This document shows, one piece after another, positions 43,400-51,132 of a stretch of 64,000 bases of DNA. Within the stretch, counting starts at the first letter, position 1; the number at the start of each line of letters is the position of its first letter. This stretch comes from Alistipes muris (GTDB lineage Bacteria > Bacteroidota > Bacteroidia > Bacteroidales > Rikenellaceae): NCBI RefSeq assembly GCF_943193205.1, contig NZ_CALPDD010000013.1:1-64000 (forward strand). Reading direction: 5' to 3'. The translations under genes and the position numbers were made by a program. Under the pieces are notes generated by a model. The model had not been told where the DNA came from. It did not search any database and saw only the letters and a list, made by a program, of their open reading frames with translations.

Positions 43400-44260
43400 A
43401 TGCACACGGTCGAGGCCAGGACGATCCTGTCGCCGCAAAACGGCATGAACCTCTACCGCGGCTGCACCCACGGCTGCATCTACTGCGACTCGCGCAGCGC
43501 CTGCTACGGTTTCGACCACCCGTTCGACGACGTAGAGGTCAAGACCAACGCCGCGGAACTGCTCGAACAGGCGCTCCGTCGCCGGCGCACCCGCTGCATG
43601 CTGGGCACCGGCTCGATGACCGACCCATACATTCCGCTCGAAGAGGAGTTCCGCCTTGTCCGCCGGACCCTGGAGTTGGCCGACCGCTACGGCTTCGGCT
43701 TCACGCTCATCACCAAGTCGGCCCGCGTGCTGCGCGACCTCGACCTGCTGCGCAGCATCCACCGCAAGGCCAAGTGCGTGGTGCAGATGACCCTCACCAC
43801 CCGCGACGAGGCCCTCTGCCGCCGGATAGAACCCAACGTCAGCACCACGCGCGAGCGCTTCGGGGCGCTGAAAACCCTGCGCGACGCCGGCATCCCCACC
43901 GTCGTGTGGCTCACGCCCGTCCTGCCTTTCATCAACGACACCGAGGAGAACCTGCGCGGCGTGCTCGACTACTGCATCGAAGCCCGCGTGCGCGGCATCG
44001 TCTGCTTCGGCATGGGCATGACCCTGCGCGAGGGCAGCCGCGACTACTTCTACGACCGGCTCGACCGGCTTTTTCCCGGCATGAAAGAGCGCTACATCCG
44101 CACTTTCGGCAACCGCTATGCCCTCGCGAGCCCCGACAACGAACGGCTGACGGCCATATTCCATGCCGAATGCGAACGCCACGGCATCATGCACGACAAC
44201 CGGCAGATTTTCGACTACCTCCGCACCTTGGAGCCGACGCCGCATCCGACGCTTTTCTGA
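43400..44260 (+). CDS. radical SAM protein of the SPL/Rv2578c type
   Basis: 286 residues. The cluster motif CTHGCIYCDSRS (Cys-x3-Cys-x2-Cys) near residue 21 binds the 4Fe-4S cluster and SAM. The sequence NLYRGCTHGCIYCDSRSACY and the LITKSARVLRDLDLL strand match the spore-photoproduct-lyase-like family, whose members outside spore formers have no confirmed reaction. It is two bases after tsaD, so cotranscription is expected, yet its third positions favour C (GTC, CTC, ACC), the reverse of tsaD. Confidence 0.88.
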   Translation: MHTVEARTILSPQNGMNLYRGCTHGCIYCDSRSACYGFDHPFDDVEVKTNAAELLEQALRRRRTRCMLGTGSMTDPYIPLEEEFRLVRRTLELADRYGFGFTLITKSARVLRDLDLLRSIHRKAKCVVQMTLTTRDEALCRRIEPNVSTTRERFGALKTLRDAGIPTVVWLTPVLPFINDTEENLRGVLDYCIEARVRGIVCFGMGMTLREGSRDYFYDRLDRLFPGMKERYIRTFGNRYALASPDNERLTAIFHAECERHGIMHDNRQIFDYLRTLEPTPHPTLF

Positions 44261-44383
44261 CGCCTTTCCGCCGCCCGCCGCTTTTCTGACGCCGGGCCCT
44301 GCCGCCGCGAAATTTCACGGAACAATCATTTCGCCCCGTACTCCGGACGAGTCGTCCGCACCCGCTCTGACGTCCCAAGGCAC

Positions 44384-44413
44384 GAAAAAGCGCGGCCGCC
44401 GAAGCAGCCGCGC
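44384..44413 (-). terminator. intrinsic terminator of the nitronate monooxygenase gene
   Basis: GCGCGGC (44390-44396) pairs with GCCGCGC (44407-44413), followed on the minus strand by five T. Confidence 0.8.
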
Positions 44414-44436
44414 CGAACCGGGGAAAGGGTGCGCCT

Positions 44437-45528
44437 CTATCTTGCCAAACCTTTGATTTTCTGCGCAAAGGAATCGTATTCGGCACTCAACGACGACATC
44501 AGCTCGCGGACCGACTGGATTTTCTCGGCCCGCCAGGCGTTGGCGCCGCAGAAAGCGTAGCCGTTCTGCAACTTGCCCTTGAAGGCGTTGTAGAGCGCCA
44601 GCATGATGCAATAGGGGCTGTGCGTCACGTCGCAGGTCTTGATGCAGTCGAACGGACAGGCCTTGGGCCGCTTCAGCCCCTCCCTGACCCGGTCGAGGAA
44701 CGAACTGCGCAGCGCCCGGCCCGGCATCCCGACGGGACTTTCGATGATTTCGATGTCCTCGCGGCGGGCGTCGATGTAGCTTTGCTTGAACGCCGGGTCG
44801 GCGTCGCACTCGTCGGTGGTGACGAAGCGCGTGCCCATCTGCACCCCCTCGGCACCCAGTTCCATGATGCGGTAGATGTCCTCGCCCGTGTAGATGCCGC
44901 CGCCCGCGATGACGGGAATATGGCACTCGTGCTCGGCGCCGAATTTCGACACCTCCGCCACGATTTCGGGCACCAGCGTTTCGAGCGAATAATGCGAATC
45001 GTCTATCTGCTCGCGCTTGTAGCCCAAGTGTCCGCCCGCCTTGGGGCCCTCGACCACGATGGCGTCGGGCACGTAGCGGTACTCCTCGAACCATTTGCGG
45101 CACAGCAGCACGGCAGCCCGCGCCGACGAGACGATGGGCGCCAGCTTGGTCCGGGCACCCTCGGGCAGGAACGACGGCAGGCTGAGCGGGAGCCCGGCCC
45201 CCGAAAAGATGATGTCGGCCTTCTCGGCAATGGCCGTGCGCACCATGTCGGCGAAGTTGGACATGGCCACCATGACGTTGACGCCGATGATGCCGCGCGT
45301 GGCTTCGCGGGCCTTGCGCAGCTCCTCTTTCAGTCCGCGGATCGACGCTTCGCGGTAGTCTGCGGGGCGCGAACCGTAGATGACGCCGAGCCCGGCCGAC
45401 GAAATCACCCCGATGCCGCCCTCGCTGGCCACGGCCGAAGCGAGCCCTGCCAGGGATATGCCTACGCCCATACCGCCCTGCACGATGGGCACCGAGGCGC
45501 ATAAATTTCCGATTTTCAGTGTTTTCAT
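44437..45528 (-). CDS. nitronate monooxygenase/FabK-like flavoprotein
   Basis: 363 residues. TIM-barrel FMN enzyme of the 2-nitropropane dioxygenase family: PIVQGGMGVGISLAGLASAVASEGGIGVIS at the N-terminus, VEGPKAGGHLGY, IPVIAGGGIYTGEDI and GAEGVQMGTRFVTTDECDA for flavin phosphate binding. A Cys-containing C-terminal extension (ACPFDCIKTCDVTHSPYCI) is frequent in Bacteroidota members. It could act on nitronates or be an enoyl-ACP reductase relative; the family does not settle it. TATCTTTG lies upstream at 45556-45563. Confidence 0.9.
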   Translation of the reverse strand: MKTLKIGNLCASVPIVQGGMGVGISLAGLASAVASEGGIGVISSAGLGVIYGSRPADYREASIRGLKEELRKAREATRGIIGVNVMVAMSNFADMVRTAIAEKADIIFSGAGLPLSLPSFLPEGARTKLAPIVSSARAAVLLCRKWFEEYRYVPDAIVVEGPKAGGHLGYKREQIDDSHYSLETLVPEIVAEVSKFGAEHECHIPVIAGGGIYTGEDIYRIMELGAEGVQMGTRFVTTDECDADPAFKQSYIDARREDIEIIESPVGMPGRALRSSFLDRVREGLKRPKACPFDCIKTCDVTHSPYCIMLALYNAFKGKLQNGYAFCGANAWRAEKIQSVRELMSSLSAEYDSFAQKIKGLAR

Positions 45529-45555
45529 TTATTCGTTCTTGAATAAGTTCCGGGC

Positions 45556-45563
45556 CAAAGATA
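45556..45563 (-). promoter_or_regulatory. -7 promoter element TATCTTTG of the nitronate monooxygenase gene
   Basis: TAnnTTTG on the minus strand, 28 bases upstream of the ATG at 45528. Confidence 0.55.
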
Positions 45564-45602
45564 GGTATTTTCGGCCGAAAAATTCGGCACTCAAGAACAA
45601 TT

Positions 45603-46911
45603 TCACAAAAACTTAACACTGCGCGTTCTGCGGCGCTCGTCGGTCAGCTCACGCTCGACGATTCCCGTAAGCACGTCGGGCGCGTCGTGCCAGCGGTTGG
45701 CCCGGAACTGGCGCCTGTAAGCGGTCAGATGGCCGTGGAGCTCGGGCCACCGCAGCCGCCAGTCGCGCGGGAAGCGCAGCAGATGCAGCACGGTCGCCGC
45801 GTTGGAGAGGATGCGGGCCTCCTTGTTGCCGTGCTGGTGGAACCACTCGACCCGCACATCGGGCGCGAGCCGCTGCACCGCGCGGGCGAACCCCCGGCCG
45901 CCGGGGATCGAGTTCGGAGGAGGGCGACACCTTGAGCGCCTCGAAATTGAGGTGGAGCCACTCGTCGTGCCGCAAGGTGCCGAGCTGCTCCCAGCGCCGC
46001 AGCGCAACCACCTTTTCGCGCTGCATGATGGTGCCTATCAGGTCCTCCTCGTGCCAGCGCGTAAAGACGATGAGCTCGCGCGAAGCATTGTGCATACGGG
46101 TGCGCACGACCGAGGTGTACCACTCCCAGCAATTGGCGCGGATGATGGGCGAATTGGCTTCGAGGGCGTCCTTGTAGAGGTCGTCGAGCACGAAGCAGTC
46201 GACGCGGTTGCCGGTGAGCGACCCCTCGCGCCCGACCGACAGCAGGCCGCCCCGGTGTCCGACGATTTCGACCTCGTCGGCCGTGCGGATGTAGTTGGGC
46301 GGCTTGTTGCCGCACTTGATGGTGGTGACGGGGAAAATATCGCCGTACTCGCGCGATTCGAGGATGCGCTGGACGCGGCGGTTGAATTTCGACGCCAGGG
46401 CCCCCGAATAGGAAGCGATGGCGACACGGCAATCGGGGTCGGCCCCGAGGATGTAGGCGGGCAGCAGCGTAGTGGCCCCCACGCTCTTACCGTGCTGGGG
46501 CGGCATGGTGACGATGAGCCGCCGGACCTGCCCGCGGGCGAACGCCTCCAGGACGCGGTAATAAGCGCGGTGGAACGGCTGCAATTCCAAAAAAGGATAG
46601 ACCGCCAGCGCGAAATCAGCGAACGAGGGGGCAGGATGTCCGGCTCCGGCAGGTCCGGCAAATTCGGAGGGAATTGGTTCGGCGGAGGGTTCAGGGCCCA
46701 GGACGGATTCGACGGAGTTTCCAACCGCGGCAGGCAGTCCGAAGCCAAAAACCGGTTCGGCGGAGTGACCCGACCCGGAATCGGGGGCAGCAGAGTTCCC
46801 AGGGCCGGGGCTGGATTCGGATTCGGCAAAACTTGCGGCCGCAGCGGCCGGAGAAACAAAAACCTCTGCGGGAGAGTGTCCCGCAGAGGAAAAATCGGAT
46901 GGACGATTCAT
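45603..46911 (-). pseudogene. phage terminase large subunit, frameshifted and internally deleted
   Basis: The first frame (46911 to about 45900) encodes an Ala/Pro/Ser/Gly-rich N-terminal extension of about 95 residues, then the packaging ATPase: Walker A MPPQHGKS, Walker B DCFVLDD, coupling motif ELIVFTRWHEED. At a run of five G near 45891-45895 the frame is lost; the terminase C-terminus (HQHGNKEARILSNAATVLHLL, WHDAPDVLTGIVERE) continues in the next frame to 45603. Removing one G would join the two, but even then most of the nuclease domain between SELDPRRPG and GFARAVQRL is missing compared with the family, so an internal deletion is inferred. No portal, capsid or integrase gene adjoins. 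A dead prophage remnant is the best reading. Confidence 0.8.
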
Positions 46912-47462
46912 GAAAGTACGATTTCTGAACCCTCTGCGCGGCGCCGCGGCGGGCGGGTTCGTCTGAGTGGTTCCGGCGGGCGGCGCCGCGCCCGAAAGGC
47001 GGGAAAGGGCCGGAACTCAACAAGGTGAACTTTGCTCTTGCTCGGCAAAGCCATGCAAGGAGGAGGAAAACAAGCGTAGCGCAGTTAAGAATCTAATGGC
47101 CACAGATGTTTCACTGCGTTCAACATGACATACTGCTACCCTCTGTCATTCTGAGGAGGTCCGACGCTCGCTCCACATGACATTTATTCCTTATTAACTA
47201 TACATTATTCACAATTTCCTGCAACGCCTTGCGTTGCCATCTGCGGCGGCTCGCATCGGAGATGCGTCCGGCCCAGCCGCCGCAGATGAATATGCCCGGC
47301 TGCATCTTACTTTACGGACTATAATTTCCTCCGGCAGGCAAAATTCCACCATTCTCACGAGTATGCCCTCTTCCGTTGCAGCCATTCGCGGGCCCGGCCG
47401 GGGCGGTTGCGCCACGGGCGCGAGCCGGGCGCCGCGGGAAAACACGCACACACATGCCCCAG
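46912..47462. other. non-coding gap with dispersed repeats and GC-rich segment
   Basis: 47030-47190 holds repeat copies in inverted orientation, including the AACTTTG...CTCGGCAAAGCC module and two forms ending GTCATTCTGAGGAGG. 47215-47460 is GC-rich with short inverted segments (GCCGCCGCAGAT / ATCTGCGGCGGC at about 47276-47288 and 47240-47251) and no convincing gene. Confidence 0.6.
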
Positions 47463-47756
47463 CTATAAACTCCGGAAAAGGTCCCGGATTTCGCCGAACG
47501 AAAAATCGTTCGGCACCTCCCCGTCGGCCGCGAAAGTGTGGAACTCCCACCACACGGGCACGAGGTCGGAAATCGGCTCGGCGGTGCCCTCGGGCTGCGA
47601 AACGCGGCGACGATAGACGATAACCGAAGCCGTCAGACGCCACGCGGCGCCCTCCGTCTCGCCCTCGACCGACCCCGAAAAATAGCTGCGGCCGCCGACG
47701 GCTTGCGCGAGAAGCGCCGCGACCTGCCGGTAAAGTTCGGATGAAACAGGATACAT
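47463..47756 (-). CDS. small protein of probable phage origin, unknown function
   Basis: 97 residues, soluble, ending ISDLVPVWWEFHTFAADGEVPNDFSFGEIRDLFRSL, with a beta-rich middle (AAWRLTASVIVYRRRV). Proteins of this general pattern occur near terminase genes in Bacteroidota prophages, by recollection and not by search. It lies upstream of the terminase remnant on the same strand with about 550 non-coding bases between. It may be a surviving part of the same prophage. Confidence 0.6.
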   Translation of the reverse strand: MYPVSSELYRQVAALLAQAVGGRSYFSGSVEGETEGAAWRLTASVIVYRRRVSQPEGTAEPISDLVPVWWEFHTFAADGEVPNDFSFGEIRDLFRSL

Positions 47757-47788
47757 AACAGAAAACCAACGTTTTTTTGAATGGATGA

Positions 47789-47819
47789 TTTGCGCGAAAG
47801 AATAAATTGCTTAACTTTG
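47789..47819 (+). promoter_or_regulatory. promoter of the S24 repressor, TTTG-N19-TAACTTTG
   Basis: -33 TTTG at 47789-47792 and -7 TAACTTTG at 47812-47819 with a 19-base spacer. Predicted leader of about 75 bases. Confidence 0.7.
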
Positions 47820-47901
47820 CAGGACAAAGATATATTCAAAAATTGAATTTCGATACGGCTTAGTACAATTTTTTATTATAATATTTTCCGATAGCACAGC
47901 C

Positions 47902-48573
47902 ATGAACGAACGGGTAAAATTGATACGCAAGCAACTCGGGATGACCCAAGAACAACTTGCACAGCGACTTGGCATCGGCAAGGCAGCCCTTTCGATGATC
48001 GAGACGGGCAAGGCGGGGCTTTCGTCGCGCAACCGCAACATATTGGTTCAGGATTTGAACGTCAACCCCGAATGGCTCGAAACCGGCCGCGGCCGGATGT
48101 TCAACGCCGAACCCGACCTGACGGCCTACATGCACCGCACCGACAACTCGCTGCCCATGCAGAGCGTGCCGCTCTACTCGATCGAGGGCACGGCGGGGCT
48201 GGTGCCGCTTTTCACCGACCGTGCGCAGGCCAAACCCATCAACTTCATCCACATCCCCAACCTGCCCAAGTGCGACGGCGCCATCTACATCGTGGGCGAT
48301 TCGATGTATCCGCTCCTCAAAAGCGGCGACATCGTGCTCTACAAACAGCTGTGCGACCTCAACGACATATTCTGGGGCGACATGTACCTGCTCTCCATCG
48401 ACATGGACGGCGAAGAATACGTGACGGTGAAATACATCCAGAAGTCCGACCGCGAGGGCTATGTCAAGCTTGTGAGCCAGAATCCCCACCACGCCGACAA
48501 GGAAGTGGCTGTCGGCCGCATCCGCGCCCTGGCGCTGGTCAAGGCCTCCATCCGCATGAATTCGATGCGGTAG
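47902..48573 (+). CDS. XRE/S24 LexA-like repressor
   Basis: 223 residues. N-terminal XRE helix-turn-helix (about 5-58, LIRKQLGMTQEQLAQRLGIGKAALSMIETGK) and C-terminal S24 peptidase domain. Catalytic Ser134 lies in VGDSMYPLL and Lys177 in YVTVKYIQK. Ala98-Gly99 lies 36 residues before the serine, close to the spacing of the self-cleavage site in LexA and phage repressors. It is therefore probably a DNA-damage-cleavable repressor of phage type, consistent with the terminase remnant next door; a resident regulator kept after phage loss is also possible. Confidence 0.9.
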   Translation: MNERVKLIRKQLGMTQEQLAQRLGIGKAALSMIETGKAGLSSRNRNILVQDLNVNPEWLETGRGRMFNAEPDLTAYMHRTDNSLPMQSVPLYSIEGTAGLVPLFTDRAQAKPINFIHIPNLPKCDGAIYIVGDSMYPLLKSGDIVLYKQLCDLNDIFWGDMYLLSIDMDGEEYVTVKYIQKSDREGYVKLVSQNPHHADKEVAVGRIRALALVKASIRMNSMR

Positions 48574-48611
48574 GAGCGGGCCCCCGATTTTCATTTTCGA
48601 TTTTTTGTGAG

Positions 48612-48619
48612 TATCTTTG
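48612..48619 (+). promoter_or_regulatory. -7 promoter element TATCTTTG of kduI
   Basis: TAnnTTTG match 48 bases upstream of the kduI ATG at 48667. Confidence 0.55.
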
Positions 48620-48666
48620 AAATTCGGATAATGCTGCCACGCAAAAAACAACAACTCAATAAGCTG

Positions 48667-49509
48667 ATGAAAACCAACTACGAAATCCGCTACGCCGCGC
48701 ATCCCGAAGATGCCAAACACTACGACACGGCCCGTCTGCGCCGCGACTTTCTGATTGAAAAGGTCTTCGCGGCCGACGAGGTCAACATGGTCTATTCGAT
48801 GTACGACCGCATGATCGTCGGCGGCGCGATGCCCGTGAACGAAACGCTCCGGCTCGAAGCCATCGACCCGCTCAAGGCCCCGCACTTTCTGACGCGCCGC
48901 GAAATGGGCATCTTCAACGTCGGCGGCAAAGGCCGCGTGAAGTCGGGCGACACGGTGTTCGAGCTCGATTTCAAGGAAGCGCTCTACTTAGGTGCGGGCG
49001 ACCGCGAGGTGACTTTCGAGAGCGCCGACCCGCAGCACCCGGCCAAGTTCTACTTCAACTCGACGACGGCCCACTGCACCTACCCCGACCGCAAGGTGAC
49101 CAAGGCCGACGCCGTGGTGGCCCACATGGGTTCGCTCGAAGGCTCCAACGACCGCAACATCAACAAGATGCTGGTCAACCAGGTGCTGCCCACGTGCCAG
49201 CTCCAAATGGGCATGACCGAACTGCTGCCGGGCAGCGTCTGGAACACGATGCCGGCCCACGTACACTCGCGCCGCATGGAAGCCTACTTCTACTTCGAGG
49301 TGCCCGAGGAACACGCCGTCTGCCACCTGATGGGCGAAGTCGACGAGACGCGCCACATCTGGATGAGGGGCGACCAGGCCGTCCTCTCGCCCGAGTGGTC
49401 CATCCACAGCGCCGCCGCCACCCACAACTACACGTTCATCTGGGGCATGGGCGGCGAGAACCTCGACTACGGCGACCAGGATTTCTCGAAGATTACCGAC
49501 TTGAAATAA
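48667..49509 (+). CDS. kduI: 5-dehydro-4-deoxy-D-glucuronate isomerase KduI
   Basis: 280 residues, normal. It isomerises the unsaturated uronate product of pectin or glycosaminoglycan lyases to 2,5-diketo-3-deoxygluconate. The KduI double cupin is clear: HPEDAKHYDTARLRRDFLIEKVF at the start, the zinc-binding PAHVHSRRMEAYFYFE in the C-terminal cupin, and ending SIHSAAATHNYTFIWGMGGENLDYGDQD. It is followed by a small exported protein gene and a KduD-type dehydrogenase, so it forms a uronate cassette. The ATG at 48667 opens the conserved region. Confidence 0.95.
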   Translation: MKTNYEIRYAAHPEDAKHYDTARLRRDFLIEKVFAADEVNMVYSMYDRMIVGGAMPVNETLRLEAIDPLKAPHFLTRREMGIFNVGGKGRVKSGDTVFELDFKEALYLGAGDREVTFESADPQHPAKFYFNSTTAHCTYPDRKVTKADAVVAHMGSLEGSNDRNINKMLVNQVLPTCQLQMGMTELLPGSVWNTMPAHVHSRRMEAYFYFEVPEEHAVCHLMGEVDETRHIWMRGDQAVLSPEWSIHSAAATHNYTFIWGMGGENLDYGDQDFSKITDLK

Positions 49510-49531
49510 ACGGCCGCCAGCAAACTTCGCA

Positions 49532-50098
49532 ATGAAAGCAACAAGGCTGTTTTTCTTTCTTCTTTCTTTGTTTTTTTCTTGCAGTCTCTCCGCGCAGAAC
49601 AAAAATACGATTCGCGTAGGTGCCGGCGTCAATGTTCGCAGCAGTGTCGACAACGACCGGCTTTCGGCCGGGCCGTCGCTGCTGGTGGAATATGGCCGAA
49701 GTGTCAACAGCTATTTCGCTGTTGCAGTCGAAATCCACACCGACATGTGCAAAAACGGCACAGCGTCCGATTTATATGGAGCTGGGGTCAGTTTGCGAGG
49801 TATGGCCACACCGTTTCCCCAAAAATTCCGATGGGTCAAAGTCGGTGTCGGCGCAACGTACGATCGCTGCAAGTATCTGTACGGCGTTCATTTCAAGGAC
49901 AAGGAAGGGCAATCGGTCTTGAAGCACATGCAGCACTCCGCCGGTTATTGGGGCATCGACTTTCCGATACGCGCCTATTTTATCGACAGCCGGCAGTTCG
50001 AGTTCTATGCGTTCTATAACATCAAAACGATGTTTGCGGGCGGCAGGTATCATTGGAACTACTCCCATGGCGGTCTGGCATTCGGCGTCAGATTCTGA
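49532..50098 (+). CDS. small exported beta-barrel-like protein, unknown function
   Basis: 188 residues. A strong signal peptide (MKATRLFFFLLSLFFSCSLSAQ) is followed by alternating strands with aromatic and small residues and a final VRF (phenylalanine at the C-terminus), the usual end of an outer-membrane barrel. No family is recognised. Codon use is less GC-rich than in kduI and kduD on either side. It lies 22 bases after kduI and 52 before the dehydrogenase, and may have been inserted into the cassette. Confidence 0.75.
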   Translation: MKATRLFFFLLSLFFSCSLSAQNKNTIRVGAGVNVRSSVDNDRLSAGPSLLVEYGRSVNSYFAVAVEIHTDMCKNGTASDLYGAGVSLRGMATPFPQKFRWVKVGVGATYDRCKYLYGVHFKDKEGQSVLKHMQHSAGYWGIDFPIRAYFIDSRQFEFYAFYNIKTMFAGGRYHWNYSHGGLAFGVRF

Positions 50099-50150
50099 GG
50101 CTGCATAATATAGTTTTCACCTTTAACTTTTAACTTTTCCCTTTATAAAA

Positions 50151-50945
50151 ATGGTAAACTTTTCTTTGGAAGGCAAGGTCGCTCTCGTGACGGGCGCTTC
50201 CTACGGCATCGGCTTCGCGCTGGCGACGGCATTCGCACGCCAGGGCGCCAAAATCGTCTTCAACGACATCAAGCAGGAGCTGGTCGACAAGGGACTGGCC
50301 GCCTACAAGGCCGAGGGCATCGAAGCCCACGGCTACGTCTGCGACGTGACCAGCGAGGAGCAGGTCAACGCGCTGGTGGCTCGGATCGAAAAGGAAGTCG
50401 GTGTGATCGACATCCTTGTGAACAACGCCGGCATCATCAAGCGCATCCCCATGCACGAAATGACCGCCGCCGAGTTCCGGCAGGTAATCGACATCGACCT
50501 CAACGGCCCGTTCATCGTCTCGAAGGCGGTCATCCCCTCGATGATTAAGAAAGGCCGCGGCAAAATCATCAACATCTGCTCGATGATGTCCGAGCTGGGC
50601 CGCGAAACCGTGTCGGCCTACGCGGCCGCCAAGGGCGGTCTGAAGATGCTCACGCGCAACATCGCGTCGGAGTACGGCGAGTACAACATCCAGTGCAACG
50701 GCATCGGCCCGGGTTACATCGCCACGCCGCAGACCGCGCCCCTGCGCGAGAAGCAGGCCGACGGTTCGCGCCATCCGTTCGACGCGTTCATCGTCGCCAA
50801 GACCCCCGCGGCACGCTGGGGCACGCCCGAGGACCTCATGGGCCCCGCCGTGTTCCTCGCTTCCGAAGCCTCGGATTTCGTCAACGGCCACGTGCTCTAC
50901 GTCGACGGCGGCATCCTCGCCTACATCGGCAAGCAGCCGCAATAA
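50151..50945 (+). CDS. kduD: KduD / gluconate 5-dehydrogenase-type SDR
   Basis: 264 residues. Classical SDR: VTGASYGIGFALA at residue 13, NNAG at about 90, catalytic SYxxxK as YAAAKGG, and the C-terminal FVNGHVLYVDGGILAY. Many Bacteroidota proteins of this kind are labelled gluconate 5-dehydrogenase; the position two genes after kduI favours 2-deoxy-D-gluconate 3-dehydrogenase (KduD), the next step in unsaturated uronate breakdown. Sequence alone does not separate the two. A terminator follows at 50968. Confidence 0.85.
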   Translation: MVNFSLEGKVALVTGASYGIGFALATAFARQGAKIVFNDIKQELVDKGLAAYKAEGIEAHGYVCDVTSEEQVNALVARIEKEVGVIDILVNNAGIIKRIPMHEMTAAEFRQVIDIDLNGPFIVSKAVIPSMIKKGRGKIINICSMMSELGRETVSAYAAAKGGLKMLTRNIASEYGEYNIQCNGIGPGYIATPQTAPLREKQADGSRHPFDAFIVAKTPAARWGTPEDLMGPAVFLASEASDFVNGHVLYVDGGILAYIGKQPQ

Positions 50946-50967
50946 GGGCGTGCCGGAAAATTCACCC

Positions 50968-50998
50968 AAGAGGTACCCGCTTCGGGCACCTCTTTTTT
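50968..50998 (+). terminator. intrinsic terminator after the KduD-type gene
   Basis: AAGAGGT (50968-50974) pairs with ACCTCTT (50988-50994), extended by CCCG/CGGG inside, then six T. Confidence 0.88.
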
Positions 50999-51087
50999 CA
51001 TTTCTATCGCAGGACCGTTCTTTTGCCGTTCGGCCACCCCGGAAACAAATATTCCGGCGGATTGTGAACATTCTAACAATAAATTCC

Positions 51088-51095
51088 TATATTTG
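51088..51095 (+). promoter_or_regulatory. -7 promoter element TATATTTG of korAB
   Basis: TAnnTTTG match 37 bases upstream of the korA ATG at 51133. Confidence 0.55.
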
Positions 51096-51132
51096 TATTA
51101 GGCTTATAAAAACTAACCTTCTCATTAAAGAC

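Noticed and set aside
42318..45602. A dif recombination site near the skew switch
   Set aside because: I read the short gaps here for a dif-like 28-base site with an ATAAT/ATTAT core and found none convincing; the surrounding kilobases need a proper search.
47209..47769. A 186-residue minus-strand frame overlapping the small phage-like gene
   Set aside because: Arg/Gly-rich shadow frame; the 97-residue frame has the protein-like sequence.
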